64,000 bases of DNA from Bacillota bacterium. GTDB lineage: Bacteria; Bacillota; Clostridia; Lachnospirales; Lachnospiraceae. Both the position numbers and the translations under genes were made by a program. Shown here one piece after another: positions 7,828 through 16,959 of this stretch. The stretch spans positions 1-64,000 of the forward strand of contig JAEWQV010000031.1 of assembly GCA_023399055.1 (NCBI GenBank). Direction: 5' to 3'. Within the stretch, counting starts at the first letter, position 1. Each line of letters opens with the position of its first letter. Below the pieces are notes generated by a model. It saw only the letters and a list, made by a program, of their open reading frames with translations. It was not told the DNA's origin and ran no database searches.

Positions 7828-8523
7828 CTATTGTTCCAGTATCTTATATAACTCTTTAAGACTCTTAATTTCATAATCTATTTTTATATCTTCTGGTCTT
7901 TCAAAACCCTTTGGATTAAACCAGCAGGTACTTAGTCCTGTGTTATTGCCGCCCTTCATATCGGAAGATAAAGAATCCCCTATAATCATTGCCTTCTCAA
8001 TATCAAAACCCTCTATTCTTTCAAAACAATAATCAAAATATTCCTTCATAGGCTTTTGATATCCTGTTTCTTCAGAAACAAATATTTTCTTTACATATTG
8101 CTCAATTTTAGATTCTCTAAGCCTTCTGTATTGGGTTACAGTAACACCATTGGTAACGATATATAACTCAAAGTTTTTTGAAAGTTCAATTACCGTCTCT
8201 AACGCATCCTCAACATAAACATGTTGCATGCCTAATAGCTCCTGATAATCATCCTCAAAGGCAATTCCATCATTATCAATTCCAAGCTCCTGAAACAAAA
8301 GTCCAAACCTTGAATAAATAACGGTATGGCGATCCATTAAGCCTTGCTCATATTGTTTCCATAAACCATGATTTATTCTTTCATAGCGTTGCTTCACTTC
8401 ATCATTCAGTTCATAACCATACTTTTCAAACACCAGTCGAAGTGCCTCTTTTTCACAGGCATGAAAATCCAATAAGGTATCATCTGTATCAAATAATAAA
8501 AACTTTATATTGGGCTTACTCAT
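7828..8523 (-). CDS. yjjG: YjjG-type HAD noncanonical pyrimidine nucleotidase
   Basis: 231 aa, HAD superfamily. Motif I is FDTDDTLLDF (residues 11-20), motif II is VTNGVT (about 118), and motif III/IV is KP...MIGDSLSSDMKGGNNTG (about 157-192). YjjG-type enzymes dephosphorylate non-canonical nucleoside monophosphates (house-cleaning). The cap domain is the helical C1 type. AAGGAGGACAAC precedes the ATG. It is 85 bp after hypE on the same strand with no clear terminator, so it may be read through from the hydrogenase operon, but it has no obvious link to it. Confidence 0.85.
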   Translation of the reverse strand: MSKPNIKFLLFDTDDTLLDFHACEKEALRLVFEKYGYELNDEVKQRYERINHGLWKQYEQGLMDRHTVIYSRFGLLFQELGIDNDGIAFEDDYQELLGMQHVYVEDALETVIELSKNFELYIVTNGVTVTQYRRLRESKIEQYVKKIFVSEETGYQKPMKEYFDYCFERIEGFDIEKAMIIGDSLSSDMKGGNNTGLSTCWFNPKGFERPEDIKIDYEIKSLKELYKILEQ

Positions 8524-8608
8524 GTTGTCCTCCTTTGTAGCTTTTTTATATAGATAATTATCACATAAATAATATTATAAATCCATTATCTAGGGTCTTT
8601 AGCCAATA

Positions 8609-9586
8609 TTAGCAAATACGTGGCAGACCTTCCCCATACAATACATCAATCTTTCTGCTTCCCTTAATGGCAGTAGTCATTACAACTCCTGCCCCCTCCG
8701 ATATTGTACCAATAATGGCTGCATTCTGACCATATTTCTCTGCCCTCATAATTTCTAAAGCTTTCTCTGCTTGCTCCTGCGGTAGTATAGCAATTAACTT
8801 ACCCTCATTTGCCATATAGAGAGGATCTAGTCCAAGAATATCACAAAAGCCTCTTACATCTGCACTCACAGGTAGTGCTTTTTCTTCAATTATGACCTTA
8901 CAATTGGAATTCGAAGACACCTCACTTAGCACTGTTCCAAGACCACCCCTGGTAACATCCCGCATGCAGTGAACATCTATATTTTCTTCAAGAAGTCTGC
9001 TGACAATTCCATTCAAAGGAGCACAATCGCTTACAATCTGATTCTCGATTCCCATTCGTTTGGACATGATTGCTGCATGATGCTCACCTAAGTATCCGGA
9101 TAATAGGATTACATCACCGTACTTACAATTGGAGATACTAACTCCTGACTTCAATATTTCTCCAATTCCAGAGGTATTAATATAGACTCCACCTTTTCCT
9201 TCAATCACCTTAGTATCGCCAGCAACTATTTTTACATTTGCCTCCTTGGCAGCCGCCGCCATAGAACTTGCTATAACTTCTAAGGTTTCAATCTCGGCTC
9301 CTTCTTCTATAATAAAACCAGCAGTTAGATATTTGGGTGTAGCTCCCATCATTGACAAATCATTCACTGTTCCACACACAGCAAGCTTTCCAATATCCCC
9401 ACCCGGGAAAAATAACGGTGTCACCACAAAGGAATCCGTCGTATAAGCAATGTTCCCATTTACCTTAAGTACAGCAGCATCTTCAAGCTTATTTAATACC
9501 TCGTTATCAAAATGTTTTAAGAAAACATCATTTATTAAATTGCCCGTCTGCTTACCACCACTGCCATAGGACATATCTATCTTCAT
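8609..9586 (-). CDS. hypE: hydrogenase maturation protein HypE
   Basis: About 325 aa, PurM/ThiL-like ATPase. HypE receives a carbamoyl group from HypF on its C-terminal cysteine and dehydrates it to thiocyanate, the source of the CN ligands of the NiFe site. The protein ends exactly in PRIC, the required cyanated tail, and contains YGSGGKQ at the start, TTDSFVVTP and DVTRGGLGTVLSE. The ATG at 9586 is chosen, since it follows GGAGGT; a GTG at 9610 would add eight residues. It is the last hyp gene of the unit. Confidence 0.96.
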   Translation of the reverse strand: MKIDMSYGSGGKQTGNLINDVFLKHFDNEVLNKLEDAAVLKVNGNIAYTTDSFVVTPLFFPGGDIGKLAVCGTVNDLSMMGATPKYLTAGFIIEEGAEIETLEVIASSMAAAAKEANVKIVAGDTKVIEGKGGVYINTSGIGEILKSGVSISNCKYGDVILLSGYLGEHHAAIMSKRMGIENQIVSDCAPLNGIVSRLLEENIDVHCMRDVTRGGLGTVLSEVSSNSNCKVIIEEKALPVSADVRGFCDILGLDPLYMANEGKLIAILPQEQAEKALEIMRAEKYGQNAAIIGTISEGAGVVMTTAIKGSRKIDVLYGEGLPRIC

Positions 9587-9610
9587 AACTACCTCCAGAA
9601 CTACTTTCAC

Positions 9611-10654
9611 TTAAGCTAAATTTTTATACCAGATACCGCAAGCCCCTTCCACGGATACCATGCATGGGCCAACGGCATTAAAGGGTGTACAAACCTTGCT
9701 AAATAACGGACACTCCACCGGATTAATACGCCCAAGAATAACCTCCGTACATTTACAACCCTTTGGCAATTTTTCCTCCACATGTTCCAGCGTACTTCCA
9801 GCATCATATTCCTTATATTCCTGTCTGATTTGAAGAGCGGAGGTTTCGATTACTCCAATTCCTCTCCAGTGGTCCTCTGTTTCTTCAAAGTAGGTATCTA
9901 CCATCGCTAAGGCTTTAAGATTTCCTTCTTCTGAAACAGCATTTTTATATAAGTTCTTTACACATGGTTTCTTATTCTTAACTTGTTGTATTATCTCATA
10001 AATGGCGGCCAGGATATGTTCCCCTTCAAAACCAGCGATAACAAAAGGCTTTTGATACTTCTCTGCTAAAACCTCATACGCTGCACTACCAGTGATTACA
10101 CTAACATGACCTGGGCAGATAAAAGCATCAATTCCCTTTTCATTCTCACAGATATAAGCAAGTGCTGGTAGCGTTGCTTTAATTGAGGTCATCAGTTTTA
10201 AATTCTCAATATTGTCTTTTATCATCTCTTCCAGCATAAGTGCATAGATGGGTGTTGTGGTTTCAAATCCAACTGCGGCAAAGACAAATTGTGTATTTGC
10301 TTCCTCTTTTGCTATTTGAATTGCTGCCAAGGGAGAATATAGAATTTGAACCTTAGCACCAATTGCCTTAGCTTCGGTTAAGGACATTTTACTGCCCTTT
10401 ACTTTCATCATATCTCCAAAGGTTAACACACAACAGTTCTCTTGCAATGCATAATCCACCAAACGATCGATATAGGCAGAGGAGGTGACACAGACAGGAC
10501 ATCCCGGACCAGAGATTAATTTTATCTTTGAGGATAACAGGCTTCTGATGCCGCTTTTAAAAATACTTCCGGTATGAGTACCACATACCTCCATTATTTT
10601 AATCTGGGGTCCCTCATACTGCAAAAGCGCATCCTTAATTTGCTCTAGTGTCAT
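9611..10654 (-). CDS. hypD: hydrogenase maturation protein HypD
   Basis: About 347 aa, the [4Fe-4S] scaffold that with HypC assembles Fe(CN)2CO. The key segments EVCGTHTGSIFKSGIRSLL, SGPGCPVCVT, AAVGFETTTP and a C-terminal cysteine cluster (KGCKCTEVILGRINPVECPLF...VEGACGIWY) are all present. The start at 10654 is chosen because GAGGAGG lies 9 nt upstream; it overlaps the end of hypC by 20 nt, indicating coupled translation. An upstream in-frame start at 10690 is less likely. Confidence 0.96.
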   Translation of the reverse strand: MTLEQIKDALLQYEGPQIKIMEVCGTHTGSIFKSGIRSLLSSKIKLISGPGCPVCVTSSAYIDRLVDYALQENCCVLTFGDMMKVKGSKMSLTEAKAIGAKVQILYSPLAAIQIAKEEANTQFVFAAVGFETTTPIYALMLEEMIKDNIENLKLMTSIKATLPALAYICENEKGIDAFICPGHVSVITGSAAYEVLAEKYQKPFVIAGFEGEHILAAIYEIIQQVKNKKPCVKNLYKNAVSEEGNLKALAMVDTYFEETEDHWRGIGVIETSALQIRQEYKEYDAGSTLEHVEEKLPKGCKCTEVILGRINPVECPLFSKVCTPFNAVGPCMVSVEGACGIWYKNLA

Positions 10655-10871
10655 CTGCCATAACCTCCTCAAGCTCTGCAAAAATCTCAAGAATCTCCTC
10701 CGCAGCGTCTTTCTTCATAACCTCCATAACACAACCGGCATGAATAAGTACATAATCTCCTACTTTTGCAGATACCAGCTTAATATTTGCCCACGTAATA
10801 TTATTCATTATATTAACTTTAGCCATATCTCCATCTATCTCTACAATTTTCCCTGGAACTGCAACACACAT
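10635..10871 (-). CDS. hypC: hydrogenase maturation chaperone HypC
   Basis: 78 aa, HypC/HybG/HupF family. It begins with MCVAVPGKIVEIDG; Cys2 is the residue that binds the iron intermediate and the large subunit. The rest is a small beta barrel (MAKVNIMNNITWANIKLVSAKVGDYVLIHAG) and a helical tail. It lies 6 bp after hypF and overlaps hypD. In this locus the client is EchE. Confidence 0.96.
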   Translation of the reverse strand: MCVAVPGKIVEIDGDMAKVNIMNNITWANIKLVSAKVGDYVLIHAGCVMEVMKKDAAEEILEIFAELEEVMADDTRAN

Positions 10872-10877
10872 AATTCA

Positions 10878-13397
10878 TCAGCCTTTCTGATATAAACCTA
10901 TATAAACTTGTCCAAGGCTTATTCCACCGTCATTTGGAGGAACTGCCAAATTAACATAAACTTTAAACTCTTTCTTTCTCAAAACCTCAAGTACTTTCTC
11001 TGATAATACGGTGTTTTGGAACACACCTCCACTTAAGGCAATACAGTTCGTTTCATACTTATCCTTAAGTTCCAAACAGACCTCAAGAATTGCATCAGCC
11101 ACAGCATAATGAAATCCCAGCGCAAGTGCTCCTCTATCTTCTTTCTCCCTAAGCCTGCAAAGCATTTCAAGTACAGGTTTTGAATCTATCTTTATTATCT
11201 CATATTCTTTCTCAATTGCAAAGGAAAGCTTTGTGGGTTTCTTACCCTCTCTCTTTGCAAGTACTGCTTCTCGTTCTAATAAAGCTCCGCATTCCCCTTC
11301 GTATCGATTCGTATGGGCAATGTCAAGAATCGATGCAACTGCATCAAAGAGCCTGCCTGCACTGGAGGACTTAACCGTATTCACTCTATGCAGAAGAGCT
11401 GCCTTAATAATCGGTTTACGTTCATCCTGTACATACTCTTCCAGGCCTGCATCGATTAAGAAACAGGAGGCTGTTTTTCTGGCATCCCGCATGGAATCAT
11501 CACCGCCTAGCATTAAACTGTATTCCAGCTGTCCAGCTCGTATATATTCTGCTCCCTCACAAACCAGAAATTCACCGCCCCAGATATTACCGTCGGTTCC
11601 ATAACCAGTACCATCAAAAGATACTCCAATAACTTTTCCTTTTAAATGATGCTCTGCCATAACACTGGCAACATGGGCATGATGATGCTGTACTTGTAAA
11701 ACTGGTATTCCCAAGGTTTTTGTAAAACCAGTAGAATAATAATTAGGATGCAAATCACATACTGCCAAAGCAGGTTTCACTTTTAAGAGTCTGGATAAAT
11801 CCTGCAAAGAATTCTTATATTCCTCCAGTACTGATATTTCTTCTAAATCTCCAAAATATTGTGATAAAACCGCTTTGCCATTATGATAGAGACAGAAGGT
11901 CGCCTTTAAATCTCCTCCGGCAGCAAAGATCGCTTTTTCGTTATTTCTGACCTCTTCTATATCTCTATTTTGATTAACCGTATTGCTTATAACATCTTCT
12001 ATATCCCTATTTTGATTTACCTTATTGCTTATGACATCTTCTATTTCTCTATTTTGATTTACTATACTGTTTGAAACCACATGTTTATTATTAATTTCTG
12101 TGCTTAAACTACGATCCTGTTCTATAAATACCGGATAGGGAACATAACCTCTACTGCGCCTTATCAACTGTGGTTTTCCATCCATTATCTTCGCGACAGA
12201 GTCATCCACAGAACGTATAATTCTTCTGGTATTATATAAAACTCCATCCAGATATTTTGAATTCATGGACAACATCTTGGCATCCTCTCTAATAATTGGT
12301 TCAGAGGAGTAATTTGCGCTGGTCATAATAAGTGGTCCGCAAGCCCGCAAGAGTAAATGCTGTAAAGGTGTATACGGTAAAAATGCTCCACAATATATAC
12401 TTCCCCTTACCGTGGAGGGAGCAAAGTTGTTGGTATGCAGGTACAACAATACAATTGGTCTGGCATTTGTTTTTAACAATGCTTCCTCTTCCTTCGAAAC
12501 CTGACAGTAGGTCTTAATCTGTTCCAGATTAGGAAACATTACAGCAAAAGGCTTTTCTTCTCTACCCTTTAACTTTCTTAAATTTTGCACCGTATCTTCT
12601 CGAAATGGGGAACAAACCAGATGATAACCTCCGATACCCTTTACTGCTATAATGCCACCTCTGTTAATTACAGTAATAGCTCTCTCAAGTTCCTTATTTG
12701 AAGCAGCCTTATCCGTTAATTTCAGAATTTTATTAGTTGCAACATCGAAAGCTTCTGCGTTAACCAATTCATTAATTACACTCAGTTTATCTAACTTCTC
12801 CTGAAAGATTAGATATGGGCCGCAATCATAACAGGAGATGGTCTGGGCATGTAGTCGTCTGTCTTCCGTATTTGTGTATTCCGTCTGGCAGTCCGGACAC
12901 ATCTTAAAGTCAACCATAGTGGTATTATCCCTATCATAAGGCAACTCTGCCATAATGGTATAACGTGGCCCGCAGGACATACAACTGATAAAAGGATTCA
13001 GATGACGCCTATCCGTTTCTTCTAATAATTCCTTTTGACAATGTGCACATACCGGTAAGTCCGGTGGTATAATCGATGCATCACCCAGATTACCGCTTTC
13101 AAGTATAACAAAATCCCTATAAATGTTGTGTTTCTTGGCATTAACAATCTCTTCTATTTCCAGCTTAACAATCTGTGCCTGACCATTATCTCCGTTCTGA
13201 AGTTCATTAAGAAATCCTTCCATGGCTTCATTATCAGCCTGAACCATAATGTCAACATAACCGCCAACATTACGCACCGTACCACATATAGAGAACTTTT
13301 TCGCGACACGATAAACAAGGGGTCGGAAACCAACCCCTTGTACAATACCGTATACCTTTATTCTTTTCGTTATAAGTTTACTCTTTCCATTATCCAT
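10878..13397 (-). CDS. hypF: carbamoyltransferase HypF with a repeat-bearing insertion
   Basis: 839 aa against about 750-780 usual. It makes the carbamoyl group for cyanide ligands from carbamoyl phosphate and ATP. Domains in order: acylphosphatase (GIVQGVGFRP, about residue 14-25), two C4 zinc fingers (CAHC...CMSC, CPDC...CYDC, about 115-195), YrdC-like (about 230-420) and Kae1-like (HHHAHVASVMAEHHL and VSFDGTGYGTDG, about 560-620). The extra length is a hydrophilic linker of about 60 residues between the YrdC and Kae1 domains (about 425-485), with three 14-residue repeats of the type VNQNRDIEDVISN. All catalytic blocks are intact. It overlaps hypB by 28 nt. Confidence 0.95.
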   Translation of the reverse strand: MDNGKSKLITKRIKVYGIVQGVGFRPLVYRVAKKFSICGTVRNVGGYVDIMVQADNEAMEGFLNELQNGDNGQAQIVKLEIEEIVNAKKHNIYRDFVILESGNLGDASIIPPDLPVCAHCQKELLEETDRRHLNPFISCMSCGPRYTIMAELPYDRDNTTMVDFKMCPDCQTEYTNTEDRRLHAQTISCYDCGPYLIFQEKLDKLSVINELVNAEAFDVATNKILKLTDKAASNKELERAITVINRGGIIAVKGIGGYHLVCSPFREDTVQNLRKLKGREEKPFAVMFPNLEQIKTYCQVSKEEEALLKTNARPIVLLYLHTNNFAPSTVRGSIYCGAFLPYTPLQHLLLRACGPLIMTSANYSSEPIIREDAKMLSMNSKYLDGVLYNTRRIIRSVDDSVAKIMDGKPQLIRRSRGYVPYPVFIEQDRSLSTEINNKHVVSNSIVNQNREIEDVISNKVNQNRDIEDVISNTVNQNRDIEEVRNNEKAIFAAGGDLKATFCLYHNGKAVLSQYFGDLEEISVLEEYKNSLQDLSRLLKVKPALAVCDLHPNYYSTGFTKTLGIPVLQVQHHHAHVASVMAEHHLKGKVIGVSFDGTGYGTDGNIWGGEFLVCEGAEYIRAGQLEYSLMLGGDDSMRDARKTASCFLIDAGLEEYVQDERKPIIKAALLHRVNTVKSSSAGRLFDAVASILDIAHTNRYEGECGALLEREAVLAKREGKKPTKLSFAIEKEYEIIKIDSKPVLEMLCRLREKEDRGALALGFHYAVADAILEVCLELKDKYETNCIALSGGVFQNTVLSEKVLEVLRKKEFKVYVNLAVPPNDGGISLGQVYIGLYQKG
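11953..12078 (-). repeat. three tandem 42-bp repeats inside hypF
   Basis: Copies start at 11953, 11995 and 12037 with an exact 42-bp period, the third partly degenerate. Each encodes 14 residues, so copy number can change without breaking the frame. They lie in the linker between the YrdC-like and Kae1-like domains. Confidence 0.85.
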
Positions 13398-14023
13398 GCT
13401 GCTACTTCTTCAAAACCTTCTCCTGTTTTACCGGATACTTTAATGACAGGAGCGGTCTTGTTTTGAGCTCTCACACCCTTCATAAAAAAGTCTTCGTCAA
13501 AATCAATATAAGGTAATAGGTCACATTTGTTTAAGATGATAATATCAGCTTTTTCAAATGCAAGTGGATATTTATAAGGCTTATCGCTGCCCTCGGTTAC
13601 GGTGGAGATTAACATTTTTGCATGTTCTCCAATCATAAATTCAGCAGGGCAAACCAGATTGCCAATGTTCTCAATAAATAAAACTCCGTTGGAAAGCTTT
13701 AATTCATCAACTGCATTGCCAATTAACGGTGAGTCAAGATGACAAGCTCCACCAGTATTAATCTGAATTGCATTAACACCAAGTGCCTGTAAGGTCTTGG
13801 TATCAAAATCTGCTTCAATATCTCCCTCAATTACATACGGAGTTACCTTTTCCAGACGTTTGATGATATTGATTAATGATGTAGTTTTACCTGCACCAGG
13901 TGCACCCATGACATTGATTGCGTATATTCCGCTCTTTGTCAAAGAGGCATTGATTTGTGAGGCTACCTCATCATTTTTATCATATACGGATTGCATTACT
14001 TCAATTTCTTTATTTTCTGACAT
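13370..14023 (-). CDS. hypB: hydrogenase nickel incorporation GTPase HypB
   Basis: 217 aa SIMIBI GTPase that drives nickel delivery to the hydrogenase large subunit. P-loop is GAPGAGKTTSLI (about residue 40), further motifs are EGDIEADFDTKTLQALG, NIGNLVCP and the NKCDLLPY base-specificity motif. The Cys/His of the metal site are in TGGACHLD. There is no histidine-rich nickel-storage N-terminus and no CxxCGC motif, so this is the short form. The C-terminus overlaps hypF. Confidence 0.95.
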   Translation of the reverse strand: MSENKEIEVMQSVYDKNDEVASQINASLTKSGIYAINVMGAPGAGKTTSLINIIKRLEKVTPYVIEGDIEADFDTKTLQALGVNAIQINTGGACHLDSPLIGNAVDELKLSNGVLFIENIGNLVCPAEFMIGEHAKMLISTVTEGSDKPYKYPLAFEKADIIILNKCDLLPYIDFDEDFFMKGVRAQNKTAPVIKVSGKTGEGFEEVAAWIMERVNL

Positions 14024-14050
14024 AATATCATGCCTTTCTATTTGTAGCCT

Positions 14051-14389
14051 TCACACTTCAATTGACTTGATGTAAAATTCTTTCCCGATTTCAGTTGGAC
14101 CACCTTCACCCTTACAAATAGGGCATTCAAAGGTAAAAGGCTTTCGGATAAATAATTCACCGCATTGGTTGCATTTTAATCTTGGTGCAATTCGCTCCAT
14201 CTGTAGTTTTGCGTGCTGACATCTGGTGCCTTCTGCAATAATTTCAAAATACAACTCAATAGAACTGGCAACATATCCGGAATAATCTCCAACAACGAGA
14301 TTAATTACTTTTACATCAGTAGCATCATTCTTAATTGCAAATTCTTCAGCAATTTCTATAATTCGCTGGGTGATTGGGTATTCATGCAT
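14051..14389 (-). CDS. hypA: hydrogenase nickel metallochaperone HypA
   Basis: 112 aa. The N-terminal MHEYPITQRIIEIAEE carries the nickel ligand His2; two CxxC pairs (CNQCGELF about residue 74 and CPICKG about 94) form the structural zinc site. It starts inside the last codons of the ferredoxin-like gene echF (34-nt overlap), so the hydrogenase structural genes and hyp genes are translationally linked. Confidence 0.95.
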   Translation of the reverse strand: MHEYPITQRIIEIAEEFAIKNDATDVKVINLVVGDYSGYVASSIELYFEIIAEGTRCQHAKLQMERIAPRLKCNQCGELFIRKPFTFECPICKGEGGPTEIGKEFYIKSIEV

Positions 14390-14733
14390 TTTATAAACTC
14401 ATCCCTTGTCTTTTCCTGTGAAGGAGTGGTGTAATTATGTTCCATGTTGAGACATTTCTTAGGACATACTTCAACGCAACAGTTGCACTGAATACATTTG
14501 AAACGCTCGATACTCCAGGAAGCATCTGCTTTTTTAACCTTAATTGCTCCGGTAGGACATCTTCTGTCACACATACCACAGAAAATACAATCCTCAATTA
14601 CAATCCCAATGCTGCCTCTGGTACGGTCAAAATTCTCCTTTGGTTTGATTGGATACATTGTTGTATAAGGTCCATGAAATAAATTTTTAAACAGAGTCTT
14701 GCTCATACTTAAAATAGACATTTTTGTAACCAT
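14356..14733 (-). CDS. echF: Ech hydrogenase subunit F, 2x[4Fe-4S] ferredoxin
   Basis: About 125 aa from the chosen start, NuoI-like. Two motifs, CIFCGMCDRRCP and CIQCNCCVEVCPKKC, bind two [4Fe-4S] clusters that pass electrons from ferredoxin to the NiFe site. The frame is open to an ATG at 14817, but those first 28 codons are Cys-containing, unlike known EchF proteins, and fall in an inverted-repeat stretch. Typical EchF begins near KTLFKNLFHGPYTTMYPIKPKE. The exact start (14733, 14721 or 14817) is uncertain because no clear ribosome site is seen. Confidence 0.88.
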   Translation of the reverse strand: MVTKMSILSMSKTLFKNLFHGPYTTMYPIKPKENFDRTRGSIGIVIEDCIFCGMCDRRCPTGAIKVKKADASWSIERFKCIQCNCCVEVCPKKCLNMEHNYTTPSQEKTRDEFIKCMNTQSPSEL

Positions 14734-14780
14734 ACCTTTCGTGCTACCTGCAAACTTTGGGCCGCAGGCACAATATTTGC

Positions 14781-14805
14781 AAAGTGAATTTGAAAAATTC
14801 ACTTT
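14781..14805. repeat. hairpin at the 5' end of echF
   Basis: An 11-bp perfect inverted repeat (AAAGTGAATTT / AAATTCACTTT) with a 3-nt centre; AATTCACTTT occurs again directly beside it (14811-14820). In the message it sits between echE and the probable start of echF, and could adjust echF translation or mRNA processing. Confidence 0.55.
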
Positions 14806-14891
14806 GTGAAAATTCACTTTTCACACTAACTCCATGATGCCTCTGGCATCTTATTGATCTAGTTAGTAAGGCTTCGTATCAATACCTTAAA

Positions 14892-15971
14892 TTATCTCTC
14901 GGTACAGCTGATACAAGGATCAATGGTCACGACCAGAATCGGAACATCAGCGAGTGCACAATCTTTCAGTGTTTCCATTAATGCAGGTACGTTAGCAAAG
15001 GTAGGTGTGCGGACTCTTACCCTATCAAGGAATTTCGTTCCGTTACCTTTTGCATAATACACTACCTCCCCGCGTGGTTGTTCAATTAAGGTGAAATGCT
15101 CACCATTTGGATTACCAGTTACTTTAACTTTAATGTCGCCTTCCGGAATAATCGCAATGCATTGTTTAATAATATCAATTGCTTGAAGAACTTCTCTCAT
15201 TCTAACAGAGGTTCTAGCATAGCAGTCACCTGCTTCTTCTACGATTGGTTCAAAATTAATTTTACCATAAGCTGCATAGCCTGTGGTTCTCATATCTCTT
15301 ACAATACCGCTGGCTCTAGCCATAGGACCAACTGCTCCGGCGTCTATCGCTGCTTGCTTAGATAATACACCTACACCTTGGGTACGAAGTTTAACCGTTC
15401 TATCATTTAAGAATACTTCGATTGTCTCTTTTAATTCTATCTCAAGCTTTGTAAGTACATCAATAATTTTATTTAATGTTTCTGCACTGATATCTTTTCT
15501 TACACCACCAACATCACATACGGAGAAAATAACACGTCCTCCGGTGGTCTCTTCAAAAATATCAAGAACTTGCTCTCTTAATCGAAAGGACTGCATGAAT
15601 AAGCTTTCAAAGCCAAAGGCATCTGCAAGTAAGCCCATCCATAAAATATGACTATGCATACGGGATAACTCTGCCCATATCGTTCTTAAGAATTCTGCTC
15701 TTTCAGGAATCTTAACCTCCATCATGCTTTCTACAGCCATACAATAGCCCATACCATGCATAAAGGAACAGATACCGCAGATTCTCTCTGCTACATAAGT
15801 GTATTGAAGATAATCCTTCTTCTCCACTAATTTTTCAAGTCCACGATGAATATATCCAATTCTAGGAATTGCTTCGATTACGCGCTCATCCTCTAACACC
15901 AAATCCAGATGAATCGGTTCTGGAAGTACTGGATGCTGGGGGCCAAACGGAACAACAGTTCTCTTACCCAT
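14892..15971 (-). CDS. echE: Ech hydrogenase large subunit (NiFe site), EchE
   Basis: 359 aa, group 4 [NiFe] hydrogenase large subunit, NuoD-like. The N-terminal nickel motif is RICGICSFMHGMGY (about residue 60-75) and the C-terminal one is DPCISCTER at the very end. Because the protein stops right after this motif, there is no C-terminal extension to cleave, which fits the lack of a maturation protease gene here. The start MGKRTVVPFGPQHPVLPEP at 15971 follows AAAGGAGGGG and overlaps echD by 8 nt; a longer frame to 16118 runs through echD and is not used. Confidence 0.96.
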   Translation of the reverse strand: MGKRTVVPFGPQHPVLPEPIHLDLVLEDERVIEAIPRIGYIHRGLEKLVEKKDYLQYTYVAERICGICSFMHGMGYCMAVESMMEVKIPERAEFLRTIWAELSRMHSHILWMGLLADAFGFESLFMQSFRLREQVLDIFEETTGGRVIFSVCDVGGVRKDISAETLNKIIDVLTKLEIELKETIEVFLNDRTVKLRTQGVGVLSKQAAIDAGAVGPMARASGIVRDMRTTGYAAYGKINFEPIVEEAGDCYARTSVRMREVLQAIDIIKQCIAIIPEGDIKVKVTGNPNGEHFTLIEQPRGEVVYYAKGNGTKFLDRVRVRTPTFANVPALMETLKDCALADVPILVVTIDPCISCTER

Positions 15972-16320
15972 TGATCTTCCCCTCCTTTGGTTTGTATGGT
16001 GTTGGTTCCGGTAATATATAAAGTGAATTATTAAAATCGAAGGACATGTTCTTAATTTGAACACCAAAAAGTTCTTTAATCTCATTCTCATATAGGAATG
16101 CAAAATTATACATAACACTTATGCTTGAGATTTCTTCCTCTGTATCGGTAACAAATCTAAGATGTATTAAATCATAGTCTTTTTCAAATGTATAGCTTAA
16201 TTCCATACCATCTTTCGCTGTGCAGGTGATTGCTACAAGTCTGTAGCCTTCATTCTTAAGGCTAAGGGTTTCAGCTAATAAATCAGTAGATAATATCTGT
16301 TTAATTGCTTGTTGAGCCAT
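15964..16320 (-). CDS. echD: Ech hydrogenase subunit D (NuoC-like)
   Basis: 118 aa, homologous to the 30-kDa NuoC subunit of complex I in a short form. The recognisable C-terminal piece is SISVMYNFAFLYENEIKELFGVQIKNM, ending with YILPEPTPYKPKEGKING, comparable to the NuoC signature region. It binds no cofactor and helps to hold EchC and EchE. The end overlaps echE. Confidence 0.92.
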   Translation of the reverse strand: MAQQAIKQILSTDLLAETLSLKNEGYRLVAITCTAKDGMELSYTFEKDYDLIHLRFVTDTEEEISSISVMYNFAFLYENEIKELFGVQIKNMSFDFNNSLYILPEPTPYKPKEGKING

Positions 16321-16461
16321 AGATTACTCCATTCCACCGCTTTAAGGCGGTAACTAAATTATATCCTTATTCGTCAGAAAAGTTTTTCGATTATTCTTAT
16401 TCAGTATATCCAATATAGGAATTTTCTTCCCTGTATTAAATCATTCTAAGAAAATCAAATA

Positions 16462-16896
16462 TTATTTCTTCTTTCTGGCGTATTTTTGCTTTTCTTCTAA
16501 TACAGCTAAACCTTTTACAACACCATCAATGATTGCTTCAGGACGAGCTGCACATCCAGGTACATATACATCAACCGGAAGAACCTTATCCACTCCACCT
16601 ACAATATTGTAGCATTCAGCAAAAATGCCTCCTGTATTTGCACAGATACCAACGGCAACAACTACTTTTGGATCAGGCATCTGCTCATATAATTGTTTTA
16701 CAACCGGTATATTCTGTTCATTCACACTACCTGTGATTAACAATACATCCGCATGCTTCGGATTACCTGTATTTATAATACCAAAGCGCTCAACATCGTA
16801 TAACGGTGTTAAACAAGCAAGTACTTCTATATCACAGCCATTACAGCTGGAACCGTCATAATGTAAAATCCATGGTGATTTCTTAATCGCTTTCAT
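16462..16896 (-). CDS. echC: Ech hydrogenase small subunit EchC (NuoB-like)
   Basis: 144 aa. It carries the proximal [4Fe-4S] cluster that receives electrons from EchF and hands them to the NiFe site. Cys ligands are seen in SSCNGCDIE (about residue 17-25), GICANTGGIF (about 83) and VPGCAARPE (about 113). Length and spacing are typical. The 141-bp gap to echD holds only a short hairpin (ACCGC/GCGGT). Confidence 0.96.
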   Translation of the reverse strand: MKAIKKSPWILHYDGSSCNGCDIEVLACLTPLYDVERFGIINTGNPKHADVLLITGSVNEQNIPVVKQLYEQMPDPKVVVAVGICANTGGIFAECYNIVGGVDKVLPVDVYVPGCAARPEAIIDGVVKGLAVLEEKQKYARKKK

Positions 16897-16959
16897 TTAT
16901 TCATCTCCATTTCTACTGCTTCATAGCAGCTAATTACCTGTTTCATTAAACCAAATCCA

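Noticed and set aside
11953..12078. CRISPR array
   Set aside because: The repeats are head-to-tail without spacers and inside the hypF coding frame.
15972..16118. Extra 49 N-terminal residues of echE
   Set aside because: They would be translated from within echD in another frame; the start at 15971 has a strong ribosome site and matches the family start.
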